DNA from: Pseudonocardia sp. CNS-004
Lineage (GTDB): Bacteria > Actinomycetota > Actinomycetes > Mycobacteriales > Pseudonocardiaceae
DNA length: 64,000 nucleotides
Reading direction: 5' to 3'
NCBI GenBank assembly: GCA_001942185.1
Contig: MKJV01000069.1
Span: forward strand, 62,001 to 126,000
The notes beneath the pieces are model-generated. The model ran no database searches. It was not told where the DNA came from and saw only the letters and a program-made list of their open reading frames with translations. Below, piece after piece: positions 17,615 to 26,533 of the stretch. Numbering within the stretch: position 1 is the stretch's first letter; the number at the start of each line of letters is the position of its first letter. The position numbers and the translations under genes were made by a program.

Positions 17615-17893
17615 TCAGCCGGCCAGCGAGCCGACCGTCAGCTTCCACTCCTGCAGCGTGCGGTCCTTCGTGACGCCGTGCTGGGTGTACGGGTCCTGCT
17701 CCACGAGCTGCTGTGCGCTCGCCTCGTCCTCGGCCTGCAGGACGATGATCCCGCCACTCAGGTCCGCCAGCGGGCCCGCGGCCACGACGGCGCCGTCGGC
17801 GCTCAGCCGCTCCAGGTGTGCGAGGTGGTCGGCGCGGCGCTCGCTGCGCTGCGGCGTGTCGTTGTAGCCGTAGGTGAGAACGAACAGGGCCAC
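17615..17893 (-). CDS. YciI-like (YCII domain) protein
   Basis: This 92-residue single-domain protein starts at GTG 17893 with AAGGAGG 7 bases upstream. The pattern ALFVLTYGYNDTP-----R-DHLAHLERL--DG-V--AGP, followed by a Gly-rich stretch and a repeat strand-helix, is the ferredoxin-like YCII fold with the conserved His-Asp type site. Related proteins include small dehalogenase- or muconolactone-isomerase-like enzymes, but most have no known activity. It is the 3'-most gene of the molybdenum-hydroxylase cluster and may act on the same compound. Confidence 0.8.
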   Translation of the reverse strand: MALFVLTYGYNDTPQRSERRADHLAHLERLSADGAVVAAGPLADLSGGIIVLQAEDEASAQQLVEQDPYTQHGVTKDRTLQEWKLTVGSLAG

Positions 17894-17912
17894 GGTTCCT
17901 CCTTGGTCGGGT

Positions 17913-18821
17913 TCAGGCAGAAAGGCCGTACACCCGGCGGGCGTTGTCGGCGAAGATCAGTTGCTGTTCCTCTGGAGATCTCGAGGACAGGGCGTCGCGC
18001 CACGCGTCGACGAGCGGGGGCATCGCGGTCCAGAGCTTCTCGACCGGGAAGTTGCTGCCGAACATGGCCCGCCGCGGGCCGAACGTGTCGAGCACGTGGT
18101 CCGCGACGAACCCGATCAGGCCGGGGTCGACGCGGTGGACGAACGTGCCCTGCCCGGTCAGCTTGACGACCACGTTGGGCAGGGCGGCGAGCGCGCGCAT
18201 GCCGCTCGTCCAGCGGGCGACCTCGTCCTCGTCGGCGGCGTCGACGAGCATGCCCGCGTGCACCAGCACGAACGTCGTGTCGGGGCAGGCGGCCACGAGC
18301 TCGGCCGCGGCCGGCATCTGGTCGGCGAAGACCTGCAGCTCGAAGAGCCAGCCGAGCTCGGGGAGCCGGCCGACGTTCCGCACGAGCACCGGGTCGAGCA
18401 GGGCATCGGGTGTGGCCGCGAAGCGGAACTCCTCCCGCGGGTGCCAGTGCAGCTGCAGCCGGGTGCCCCGGACCAGCGGGGAGATCGCCGCCTGTGCGCG
18501 CAGCACGGACATCGCGTCCGGACTGAACAGGTCGGCCGACCCGACCACGGCCGCGGGCCACCCCGACTCGCGGTGCACCTCGGCGAGCCACCGCACCTCG
18601 TCCACGACTCGGTCCACCGGCCAGTTGGTCTGCACGTAGACCGACTCGACGATGCCGGCGCCCTTCGCGTCCTGCACGTACTCGTCGATGAGGTAGTCGC
18701 GGCGGATGGGTTCGTGCGGGCCGAAGATCCGGGGCACGTTCCCCTCGGCGAGCCATGGCAGGTCGGCCGGCCGCCAGACGTGGTGGTGGCAGTCGACGAC
18801 GGGGCCGTCGTACCGGTTCAC
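17913..18821 (-). CDS. Amidohydrolase, COG3618/PDC-lactonase-like
   Basis: This intact 302-residue TIM-barrel metal-dependent hydrolase starts from GTG 18821 (AAGGAG upstream). The N-terminal signature VVDCHHHVWRP carries the HxH of strand 1 (His12-14). FVLVHAGM near residue 190 supplies the next histidine, and FGSNFPVEKLW is the strand-8 motif in which this subgroup usually has Asp rather than Asn. It belongs to the lactonase/amidohydrolase 2 group that hydrolyses lactones such as 2-pyrone-4,6-dicarboxylate. The GTG overlaps the stop of the molybdenum subunit gene by 3-4 bases, so it is co-expressed with the hydroxylase. Confidence 0.82.
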   Translation of the reverse strand: MNRYDGPVVDCHHHVWRPADLPWLAEGNVPRIFGPHEPIRRDYLIDEYVQDAKGAGIVESVYVQTNWPVDRVVDEVRWLAEVHRESGWPAAVVGSADLFSPDAMSVLRAQAAISPLVRGTRLQLHWHPREEFRFAATPDALLDPVLVRNVGRLPELGWLFELQVFADQMPAAAELVAACPDTTFVLVHAGMLVDAADEDEVARWTSGMRALAALPNVVVKLTGQGTFVHRVDPGLIGFVADHVLDTFGPRRAMFGSNFPVEKLWTAMPPLVDAWRDALSSRSPEEQQLIFADNARRVYGLSA

Positions 18822-19832
18822 GGTCCGCTCCTTTCGGCGAGCTCGTCCAGGCCCCGCAGGACCCGCTCGGGGGTGAACGGCATCGTGGTCAACCGGACGC
18901 CCACGCGTCGAAGATGGCGTTGGCGATGGCCGGGATCGGGGCGTTCGCGGTCATCTCACCGATGCCCTTCGCGCCGAAGGGGCCGTTGTCCGCCGGGCGT
19001 TCCAGCACCACGCTCGTCTGCGCCGGGGTGTCGGCAGGACCCGGCATCAGGTACTGGCTGTAGTCGATCGGCCCGTGCTCGCGGGAATGCGGGTAGTACG
19101 GCTCGGTCGACTCGAACAACGCGTGCGAGACACCCATCCAGGCCCCGCCCTCCACCTGCTGGTTCACCAGCGCCGGGTTGAGCGCGCGGCCGATCTCGTA
19201 GGTGTTGTGCAGGCTCAGCACCTCGACGACGCCGGTCTCGTCGTCGACCTCCACGTCGGCCACGGTGCACGCGTGCGCCTGGCAGGAGTCGGGATCCATC
19301 GCCCCGGTCTCGGGGTCCGGGTAGCTGCGCTCCTTGAGGAACATCCCGCGCCCCGAGATGCTCCTCCCCTGCGTGAAGTGGGCCGCGCCCGCGACGTCGC
19401 TGATGTGGATGCGCTTCGACGGGGCTCCCCTGACCGCGACGTGGCCGGTGCCGTCGGTCTCGAGGTCGGCCGCGTCGACCTCCATCATGTCGGCGGCGAC
19501 CTGCAGCATCACCTCGCGCGCCTCCCGGGCCGCCATGATCACGGCGTTGCCCACGCGATGGGTGCCGCGGCTGGCGAAGGTGCCCATGCAGTGCGGCCCG
19601 GTGTCGGTGTCGGCGGTGTCGACGATCACCGACCGAACGGGATGCCGAGGACCTCGGCGGCGCACTGGGCCACCACCGTGCGCAGGCCCTGCCCGAGGTC
19701 CACCGAGGAGAGCGTGACGACGAACGCCCCGGTGGTGGTGGCGTGCACCAGCGCCTGGGACGGATCGCCGCCCAGGTTCATCCCGGTGGGGTAGTTGACC
19801 GCGGCGTAGCCCCGGCCGCGACGCAGTGCCAT
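18818..19832 (-). CDS. Molybdopterin-binding hydroxylase subunit, C-terminal part (frameshifted)
   Basis: ATG 19832 (preceded by GGAGGGCTGAGGT) starts MALRRGRGYAAVNYPTGMN, the second half of the xanthine-dehydrogenase-type large subunit. It contains SSVDLGQGLRTVVAQCAAEVLG, DTGPHCMGTFASRGTHRVGNA, and the active-site region DNGPFGAKGIGEM, whose Glu is the base expected in this family. Two single-base losses near 19635 and 18900 are needed to reach the natural C-terminus at 18818; the repaired protein has about 338 residues. An in-frame TGA separates it from the N-terminal half upstream, so the large subunit is encoded as two chains. Confidence 0.82.
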
Positions 19833-19835
19833 ACC

Positions 19836-21227
19836 TCAGCCCTCCCGCGGTGTGGTGGACGACAGCAGGCGGGACTCCGCCGCCAGCTCGTGGCCGACGA
19901 GGTCGGCGGCCCGCTGGATGACCTCGATGAGGCCGGTGCCCGACGCGACCTTGCGGTGGGCCTTCACGTCGCCGTCGCGGTAGGCGTTCTTCAGCCGCAG
20001 CTCCAGCGGGTCCATGTCGAGCTCGCGCGCGATCCGGTCCATCTGCGACTCCAGCGCGAAGTCCCCGATCGTGACGCCGAACCCGCGCATCGCGCTGGAC
20101 GGCGTCCGGTTGGTGTAGACGCAATGGGCGTCGATGTGGACGTGGGGGATCGTGTACGGCCCCGGGAAGTGGGCCGCGGCCTTCGTGGTGCCGTAGGGGC
20201 TGTGGCGGGAGTACGCGCCCGCGTCGACGTACAGGACGACCTTGCGGGCGACGATGCTGCCGTCGTCCAGCACCCCGTCGGTGATGACGATCCGCTCCGC
20301 GGCGCGGGGCGAGGAGACCTGCATCTCCTCCTCGCGGCTGTAGCTGTACTGGACCGGCCGGTTGGTGACCGTCGCGGCGATGCAGGCCAGCGGCTCGACC
20401 ATCACGTCGACCTTGCCGCCGAACCCGCCGCCGACGGTGCCTCCGACGACCTGCAGGTCGGCGAACGGGCGACCGATGATCAGCGCGGTGTTGTCGAGGG
20501 TGAAGAAGGCCGCCTGCGTGTTGCTGTGGATGCGCAGTCGCCCGTCGCCCTGCGGGACGACGATGCAGCCCGTCGTCTCCGTGGGTGCGTGCTCGATCGG
20601 GGCGGAGCCGTACGTCCAGGAGAAGACGTGGTCGGCGGCGGCGAACCCGGCCTCGACGTCGCCGAACCGGACCCGGCGGCAGTGGTGGCCCTCGTAGACG
20701 AAGTAGTTGGTGCCCGCCTGCTTGATCACCGGGGCGCCGGGGGCGAGCGCCTCCTCCACGTCGAGCACCGCGGGGAGGTCGGTGTAGTCGACGACCACCC
20801 GGCCCGCGCCGTCCCAGGCGGCCTCCTCCGTCTCGGCGACGACGGCGACGATCGGCTCCCCCCGGTAGAGCACGCGGTCCTCGGCCAGCACCGGCTCGTC
20901 GTCCGGCTCGATCCCGATCAGCCGCAGCACCGTGTACCAGTTGTTCGGCACGTCCTCGTGGGTGAGGACGGCGACCACCCCCGGCACCTGCCGGGCAGCG
21001 GTGACGTCGACGCTGTTGATCCGGGCGTGGTGGCGGGTGGTCCGGTGCACCTTGAGGTGGAGCAGCCCTCTCGGTGCGGTGTCCTCGAAGAACCGGGTGC
21101 GCCCGGTGACGTGACCGTGCGCGTCCGCGCGCTGGACCGTGGAGCCGATCACGCTGAACGAGCCGCGCCGCTCGTGCGGGAAGTAGTCGTGGTCGATCGG
21201 GTTGACCCGGGGATTGATGGGAGCCAT
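19836..21227 (-). CDS. Molybdopterin-binding hydroxylase subunit, N-terminal part
   Basis: This intact 463-residue protein starts from ATG 21227, with its first base overlapping the stop of the iron-sulfur subunit. It covers the a/b-hammerhead domain (DAHGHVTGRTRFFEDT) and the first molybdopterin-binding domain of the xanthine dehydrogenase family: VGGTVGGGFGGKVDVMVEP, SYSREEEMQVSS and SSAMRGFGVTIG. The family catalyses hydroxylation of N-heterocycles, aldehydes or CO using water as oxygen source. The chain stops at TGA 19838, one codon before the next ATG in the same frame. Two-part large subunits are known in nicotinate dehydrogenase, so this may be natural. Confidence 0.86.
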   Translation of the reverse strand: MAPINPRVNPIDHDYFPHERRGSFSVIGSTVQRADAHGHVTGRTRFFEDTAPRGLLHLKVHRTTRHHARINSVDVTAARQVPGVVAVLTHEDVPNNWYTVLRLIGIEPDDEPVLAEDRVLYRGEPIVAVVAETEEAAWDGAGRVVVDYTDLPAVLDVEEALAPGAPVIKQAGTNYFVYEGHHCRRVRFGDVEAGFAAADHVFSWTYGSAPIEHAPTETTGCIVVPQGDGRLRIHSNTQAAFFTLDNTALIIGRPFADLQVVGGTVGGGFGGKVDVMVEPLACIAATVTNRPVQYSYSREEEMQVSSPRAAERIVITDGVLDDGSIVARKVVLYVDAGAYSRHSPYGTTKAAAHFPGPYTIPHVHIDAHCVYTNRTPSSAMRGFGVTIGDFALESQMDRIARELDMDPLELRLKNAYRDGDVKAHRKVASGTGLIEVIQRAADLVGHELAAESRLLSSTTPREG

Positions 21228-21718
21228 CAGCTGCCGACCTCCGCGGACGTGCGGCCGGCGGCGTCCAGGACGGCGGCCACGATCGGCTCGTAGCCGGTGC
21301 AGCGGCAGACGTTGCCCGAGAGCCCCTCGTCGACCTCGTCGCGCGTGGGTGCCGGGGTGCGGCGCAGGAGGGCGCACGACGTCATCAGCATGCCGGGCGT
21401 GCAGAAGCCGCACTGCTGGGCGAAGTTGTCGAGGAACGCCTGCTGCAACGGGCTGAGCCCGCCGTCGGCGTCGGCGAGGCCCTCGACGGTGGTGACCTCC
21501 GCGCCGTCCACGGTGACCACGGGCACGAGGCACGACACGACGGGTTCGCCGTCGAGGAGCACCGTGCAGGTGCCGCAGGCGCCTTGCGCACACCCGCGCT
21601 TGGTGCCGGTCAGGCCCAGGTTCTCCCGCAGGGCACGCAGCAGTGTGGTCGACGGATGGGCGATCAGCTCCTGTGGCGAGCCGTTGACCGTGAGGGTGAC
21701 GATCTGGGACGGCACCAC
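21227..21718 (-). CDS. Molybdenum hydroxylase (2Fe-2S) subunit
   Basis: This is an intact 163-residue small subunit. The N-terminal plant-type ferredoxin cluster is CAQGACGTC with a further Cys in VVSCLVP, and the C-terminal helical cluster has QQCGFCTPG and NVCRCTGY. All eight cysteine ligands are visible. It passes electrons from the molybdenum centre to the FAD subunit. The start is GTG 21718 (or the next codon, also GTG), after AGGAG; it lies 13 bases after the FAD-subunit gene. Confidence 0.92.
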   Translation of the reverse strand: MVPSQIVTLTVNGSPQELIAHPSTTLLRALRENLGLTGTKRGCAQGACGTCTVLLDGEPVVSCLVPVVTVDGAEVTTVEGLADADGGLSPLQQAFLDNFAQQCGFCTPGMLMTSCALLRRTPAPTRDEVDEGLSGNVCRCTGYEPIVAAVLDAAGRTSAEVGS

Positions 21719-21731
21719 ACGCTCCTCTCGA

Positions 21732-22529
21732 TCAGTGGCCGAGCAGGGCCCGGCGCAGGTGGACGGGGAAGACGCGACGGCGGTACCAGGCGGAGGCGTA
21801 GGCGTCGTCGACGGGCTCGATCAGCGGGTCGGCGGCGTGGGCGGCGGCGCGCACGCTCGCCTCGTCGAGCGGGCGGCCCACGAGCGCCCGTTCGGCCGGC
21901 TCGCACCGGAGCGGCCGCGGCGCGAGGCCCCCGAGCGCGACGCGCGCGTCGTGCACCACGCCATCGGCCACCGAGAGCACCGCCGCGACGGTGACGATGC
22001 TCGCGGAGTTGAACCGCCGCCTGCCTGCCTTGTGGTAGCGGAAGACCGCGGGCCGGTCGAACCGCACGCCCGTGACCAGCTCGTCCGCCGCCAATCCGGC
22101 CGACAGCATGCGGTCGAGGGGCAGGGTGCGCGGCCCCGCGCCTCCCCGGATCTCGACGTCGGCGCCGAGGGCGAGCAGGGCCACCGCGAGGTCGCCGTAC
22201 GGCTGGCGCACGAAGAGGTTCCCGGCGACCGTGGCCAGGGTTCGCACCGGGCGGGCCGCGATCGAGCGGATGCACGAGTGCAGGACGGCGAGGCGCTCGT
22301 CGTCCTCGATCCGGGCCAGGGTGGTCGTGGCTCCGATGCTCACCGTGTCGGCGGTCACCGCGATTCCGTCGAGACCCACGCGGCGCAGGCTGACCAGGCG
22401 GGTCGGCGGCGTGGCGTGGTCGTTCAGGCGGGGCATCAGGTAGGTGCCGCCGGCCAGCGGCCGGGCCTCGTCGGCCAGCGCGGCCCGTGCCGCGTCCAGG
22501 CTCTCCGGAACCAACACGGCGGTCAGCAT
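21732..22529 (-). CDS. Molybdenum hydroxylase FAD-binding subunit
   Basis: This intact 265-residue medium subunit of the xanthine dehydrogenase/CO dehydrogenase type has the FAD loop ARPLAGGTYLMPRLND near residues 22-37 and the second FAD motif TLATVAGNLFVRQPYGDL near 98. It is first in the operon FAD subunit - FeS subunit - large subunit (two parts) - amidohydrolase - YciI. GGAGG lies 8 bases before ATG 22529. A perfect 18-base palindrome sits 27 bases upstream, next to a divergent GntR gene. Confidence 0.9.
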   Translation of the reverse strand: MLTAVLVPESLDAARAALADEARPLAGGTYLMPRLNDHATPPTRLVSLRRVGLDGIAVTADTVSIGATTTLARIEDDERLAVLHSCIRSIAARPVRTLATVAGNLFVRQPYGDLAVALLALGADVEIRGGAGPRTLPLDRMLSAGLAADELVTGVRFDRPAVFRYHKAGRRRFNSASIVTVAAVLSVADGVVHDARVALGGLAPRPLRCEPAERALVGRPLDEASVRAAAHAADPLIEPVDDAYASAWYRRRVFPVHLRRALLGH

Positions 22530-22555
22530 CGTCGAGCCTCCAGCGTCATCGCAGG

Positions 22556-22573
22556 ATTATCGATATCGATAAT
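22556..22573. promoter_or_regulatory. Perfect 18-bp palindrome, GntR operator candidate
   Basis: ATTATCGATATCGATAAT is a perfect palindrome and strikingly AT-rich for this genome. It lies in the divergent gap between the molybdenum hydroxylase operon (start 22529) and the GntR gene (start 22639), where an FCD-type GntR repressor would normally bind. Confidence 0.7.
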
Positions 22574-22638
22574 GAGAGTATGAGCGTCGCCACACCCGGT
22601 CAAGGAGTGCCGGCCCGCGAGGACGGAGGATGACCGCT

Positions 22639-23306
22639 ATGACGGACCACGAGAGGCATCCCGCCGCTGCACGCGTGTCCCGCCCGACGTTCAGCAGCCT
22701 GATCCGGGACGGGCTGCTCAAGCGGATCACGTCCGGCGAGTACGCGGCCGGCGAACGGCTGGTGGAGACGAGGATCGCGGCCGAGTTCGGCACGAGCCAG
22801 GCCCCCGTCCGGGAGGCGCTGCGCGACCTCGAGGCCCTCGGCCTCATCGAGAGCCGCCCGAGGCTGGGCAGCACCGTCGTACCGTTCGCCGAGCAGACGA
22901 TCCGCGAGGCCTACGTGGTCCGGGCCGCCCTCGAGGAGGCGGCACCCGGCTGTGCATGCTGCGCGGGGCCGTCCCCCGCTCCGCGATGGAGAAGGCCATC
23001 ACGGAGATGCGCCGCAGCGCGGAAACGGGGGACGCCGAGCTCATGAGCACCTCGAGCAGCACCTTCCACCGCGTGGTCGTCGAGGCGAGCGAGAACCGCC
23101 TGCTCATCCGCGCCTGGGAAGCGCTGCAGATCGAGGCCCGCACGTCCATCGCGCTGATGGTCCTCGAACCCGATCTCGCCACCGTCGCCGAGGACCACCA
23201 GCAGCTGCTCCAGGACATGCTCGACGACGACGTCGAACGCGCCTGCCGGCACGCCCGTGAGCACCAGCTGGCCTACGCACAGCTCCCCCACCGCCCCCAC
23301 CAGTAG
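22639..23306 (+). CDS. GntR-family regulator, FCD type (frameshifted)
   Basis: ATG 22639 is preferred over 22630 because GGAGG then has normal spacing. The N-terminal winged helix reads LIRDGLLKRITSGEYAAGERL followed by AEFGTSQAPVREALRDLEALGLI. One base is missing near 22948; downstream the frame gives the all-helical FCD ligand domain (FHRVVVEASENRLLIRAWEAL), total about 222 residues. It probably represses the divergent molybdenum hydroxylase operon via the palindrome at 22556 and is released by the pathway's substrate (inference). Confidence 0.83.
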
Positions 23307-23318
23307 GCGGCGGGGGCA

Positions 23319-24690
23319 TCAGCTCCGCGAGGAGGCGTCGGAGGCAACGGTCGGCGACGGCTCCCGCGGTGCGCCGGGGTTCGCCTGCCGGGCCGGATCC
23401 TCGAGGCCGCGTCGCACGGTCTCCGGGCCGAGCGCGAGCGCGACCAGGGTCAGGGCGGCGAGGACCGCCATGAACACAAGGATGGGCCACCAGTGGCCCG
23501 ACCAGGCGTAGAGCGCGGTGGCCACGAAGGGCGCGAGCCCACCGGCGAGCAGGGAGCCGAGCTCGCGGGAAAAGGCGAAGCCGGAGAGCCGGAACTCGGT
23601 GTCGAACAGCTCCGCGTACCAGGCCGCCTGCGGGGCGAGCATCGCCGGGTAGCAGATCCCCAGCCCGATGACGAACGCGATCACCACCCATGCGGTGACG
23701 CCGGTGTCGGTGAGCAGGAAGAACGGCACCAGCCACAGCAGCGACGCCAGCGTGCCGACCGCGTAGACCGGCCTGCGGCCGACGTGGTCGGACAGCAACC
23801 CGCACAGCGGGATCGCGACGACCTGCACCGCGGAGGCAGCCATCACCGCCCAGAGCGCGACCGCGCGGCCGAGCCCGAGGGTCGTCGAGACGTAGGCGAC
23901 GCCGAAGACCGGCAGCAGGTAGGCGAACCCGTTCTCCCCCATCCGCGAGCCGATCACGATGAGGAAGCTGCGCGGGTGCCTGCGGATCGCCGCGAACACA
24001 CCGCCGGGCGCCGGGGCGCCGGCCACGCCCTCCGCCCGGGCCTGTGCGAAGGCGGGTGGCTCCTCGACCCGCCGCCGGATCACGTACCCGACCAACACGC
24101 ACACCGCGCCGAGCAGGAACGGCACTCGCCAGCCCCACGAGGCGAACTGCTCCGGCGGGAGCAGCAGGAACAGGAAGAACACGCCGTTGCCGAGCAACGT
24201 GGCGACCGCGAAGCCCAGCGGCGCCGCCGACCCGGCGAGCCCCGCGCCGGGGGTCGGCGTGCTCGACGGAGAGGACGACGGCGCCCGCGTACTCACCGCC
24301 CGCGCCGAAGCCCTGCACCAGACGCAGCAGCACCAGCAGGACCGGCGCCAGCACCCCGACCTGCTCGTAGGTGGGCAGCAGTCCGATCGCGGTGGTCGCC
24401 GCGCCCATCAGGAACAGGGTCAGCACGAGGACGCTCCGGCGCCCCACCCGGTCCCCGAGCCGGCCGAGCACGAGCCCGCCGAGCGGACGGGCGAGGAACC
24501 CCACGGCATAGGTCGCGAACGCGGCCAACGTCCCGACCAGCGGATCGTCGGAGGGGAAGAACAGGGTGTTCAGGATGGTCGCGGCGGCCGTCCCGTAGAC
24601 GATGAAGTCGTACCACTCGAGGACGGTGCCGATGAGCGCCGCGAGCGACGCCCGCTTCGACTGGCGCTGCGGTGCGACGGATGCGGACAC
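23319..24690 (-). CDS. MFS transporter, metabolite:H+ symporter type (frameshifted)
   Basis: GTG 24690 follows AAGGAGA. The N-terminal half has EWYDFIVYGTAAATILN and LGRLGDRVGRRSVL, characteristic of the MHS subfamily (sugar-acid, citrate, shikimate and osmolyte symporters). The frame changes near 24245, where one C of a CCCCC run is probably extra; downstream LAGSAAPLGFAVATLLGNGVFF continues normally to the stop at 23319, giving about 456 residues and 12 helices. It lies between the GntR gene and the IlvD-like dehydratase (51 bases from the latter, same strand), so it may import a sugar acid or the hydroxylase substrate. Confidence 0.85.
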
Positions 24691-24741
24691 GGGCCATCTC
24701 CTTCGATCGGCGGGGTCGCGCTGAGGCAGTGGATCGAGCGG

Positions 24742-26451
24742 TCAGGCGGTGGGCGCGGGCCTGCGCAGCACGGCGCCCTGCTGGACGGGCCCGACGAGCG
24801 CCGCGTACTGGCCGAGCCAGCCCCGCTCCTGGCCCGGCAGCCCCGAGGTGACCGGGGCGCCGTCGCGGACCGGGTCGGCGTCGAGGGTGCGGGCGTCGAG
24901 GTCGATCGTGACGACGTCGCCGGTCTCGACTCCCGCGAGCGGTCCGCCGTCGGCGGCCTCGGGCATGACCTGGCCGACGACGAGGCCGTGGTTGAGCCCG
25001 GACAGCTCGCCGTCGGTCACCACGGCCACCTGCCCGCCGAGGCCCGCCCCGTTGAGCGCCGCGACGAAGCTCGCCGCGAAGACGGTGCCCGGGCCGCCCC
25101 TCGGTCCCATGCCGCGCAGCACGATCACCGCGCCGGGGCGGATGCGCCCCTCGCCGAGTGCGTCGATGGCGGCGTCCTCGCCCGCGAAGACCTCGGCCCG
25201 CCCGGTGAAGCGGCGCCGGGCGTTCCCGGCACCGGCGACCTTGACCACCGCACCGTCGGGTGCCAGCGACCCGCGCAGGATGAGCAGGCCGGGCTCGGGG
25301 CGGACCGGATCGCTGAGTGGGTGCAGGACCGCGCCGTCGGGCTCGGCGGCCTGCGCGGCGAGCTCGGCGACCGTGCGGCCGGTGACGGTGAGCGCGTCGC
25401 CGTGGATCCGCGGCAGCAGCGCGCGCACCACGGCCTGCGCCCCACCCACGCGCTCGAGGTCCCACACCTGGTCGGTGCCGTTGGGGCGGATCGCCGCGAG
25501 CTGTACCGCGTCGGCACCGAGGCTCTCGAACAGCCCGACGACGTCGAGGTCGAGGTCCGCCTCCGCGGCCACCGCGGCCAGGTGCCGCACGCAGTTCACG
25601 GACCCACCCAGTGCCAGCGCCACCTGCACGGCGTTCTCGATCGCCGCCGCCGTGAGGACCTTCCGCGCGGTGAGGCCCTCGGACACCATCCCGAGGATCC
25701 GCCGGCCGGACTCGGCGGCGAGCGCGCCCATCCGCTCGGAGCCTGCGCGGACGGGCGCCGACCCGGGCAGCGTCATGCCGAGCGACTCCGCGAGTACGTG
25801 CATGGTGTTGGCGGTGGCCAGTCCGGCGCAGACACCGGGTCCGACGATGGCGGAGTCCGCGACCTCGCCCAGCTCGGCGACCGTCATCGCGCCGGAGCGC
25901 ACGGCGCCGACGGACTCGTAGACCGTGTCGATGTCGACGGAGCAGCCGCCCCGCGTGCCGGCCTGCTGGTACCCGCCGATGACGAGGATCGACGGGATGT
26001 CCAGCCGCGCCGACGCCATCAGGTGCGCCGGGGTGGTCTTGTCGCAGGAGGAGAGGCAGACCATGCCGTCGAGCACCGCACCCTCGACCGCGGCCTCGAT
26101 GTCGTTGACGATCAGGTCGCGGGTCGGCATGAGGTAGCGCGCCTTGCGCCCGGCGCTGGTCACGAAGTCGCTCGGCGCCACCGTGCGGATCTCCAGCGGT
26201 AGCCCGCCCGCCTCCCAGATCGCCTCGGACACGACGTCGGCGACCCCGTCCAGGTGGGAGAAGCACACCGCGAGCTTCGACGAGGTGTTGACGACGGCGA
26301 TCTTGGGCCGGCCCTGGTCCTCCGGGGCGTACCCCATCGCGGTCCACTGCGCGCGGCGCACCGCCCAGCGGGTGGTGCCCGGGGTGAACTCACTGCGCAG
26401 GCCGTCCGGGCGGGGACGGTCGACGTCGGGCAGCGTCGGTCGATCGCTCAT
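24742..26451 (-). CDS. IlvD/Edd-family dehydratase
   Basis: This intact 569-residue Fe-S dehydratase shows the family landmarks: CLSSCDKTTPAHLM (cluster Cys), GPGVCAGLATANTMHVLAESLGMTLPG (second cluster Cys), and the C-terminal barrel with GMGPRGGPG and VTDGELSGLNHGLVVG. Relatives include dihydroxy-acid dehydratase and sugar-acid (xylonate, arabinonate, 6-phosphogluconate) dehydratases. The divergent GntR and adjacent MFS favour a catabolic sugar-acid role over branched-chain amino-acid synthesis. ATG 26451 overlaps an inverted repeat and has no ribosome site, so the mRNA may be leaderless. Confidence 0.86.
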   Translation of the reverse strand: MSDRPTLPDVDRPRPDGLRSEFTPGTTRWAVRRAQWTAMGYAPEDQGRPKIAVVNTSSKLAVCFSHLDGVADVVSEAIWEAGGLPLEIRTVAPSDFVTSAGRKARYLMPTRDLIVNDIEAAVEGAVLDGMVCLSSCDKTTPAHLMASARLDIPSILVIGGYQQAGTRGGCSVDIDTVYESVGAVRSGAMTVAELGEVADSAIVGPGVCAGLATANTMHVLAESLGMTLPGSAPVRAGSERMGALAAESGRRILGMVSEGLTARKVLTAAAIENAVQVALALGGSVNCVRHLAAVAAEADLDLDVVGLFESLGADAVQLAAIRPNGTDQVWDLERVGGAQAVVRALLPRIHGDALTVTGRTVAELAAQAAEPDGAVLHPLSDPVRPEPGLLILRGSLAPDGAVVKVAGAGNARRRFTGRAEVFAGEDAAIDALGEGRIRPGAVIVLRGMGPRGGPGTVFAASFVAALNGAGLGGQVAVVTDGELSGLNHGLVVGQVMPEAADGGPLAGVETGDVVTIDLDARTLDADPVRDGAPVTSGLPGQERGWLGQYAALVGPVQQGAVLRRPAPTA

Positions 26452-26466
26452 ATATCGGTTATACAT
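26450..26466. promoter_or_regulatory. Inverted repeat ATATAT-N5-ATACAT overlapping the dehydratase start
   Basis: The arms match at 5 of 6 positions around a CGGTT centre, in an AT-rich patch. The repeat covers the ATG of the minus-strand dehydratase gene and precedes the divergent GntR gene. It fits a GntR-family operator controlling both directions. Confidence 0.5.
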
Positions 26467-26533
26467 GGGAGATGTGGCAGCGGTCCAGAGGCGGTCTGCA
26501 AGGATGGGTGAGGCCCGAGCGGGAGGGAACGAC

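Noticed and set aside
19626..19838. The large molybdenum subunit split as another homopolymer indel
   Set aside because: Both halves are in the same frame, separated by an in-frame TGA and one codon, so an indel does not explain it.
24742..26451. Biosynthetic dihydroxy-acid dehydratase (ilvD)
   Set aside because: Divergent GntR control, neighbouring symporter and motif differences (GPGVCAGLATANTM) favour a sugar-acid dehydratase.
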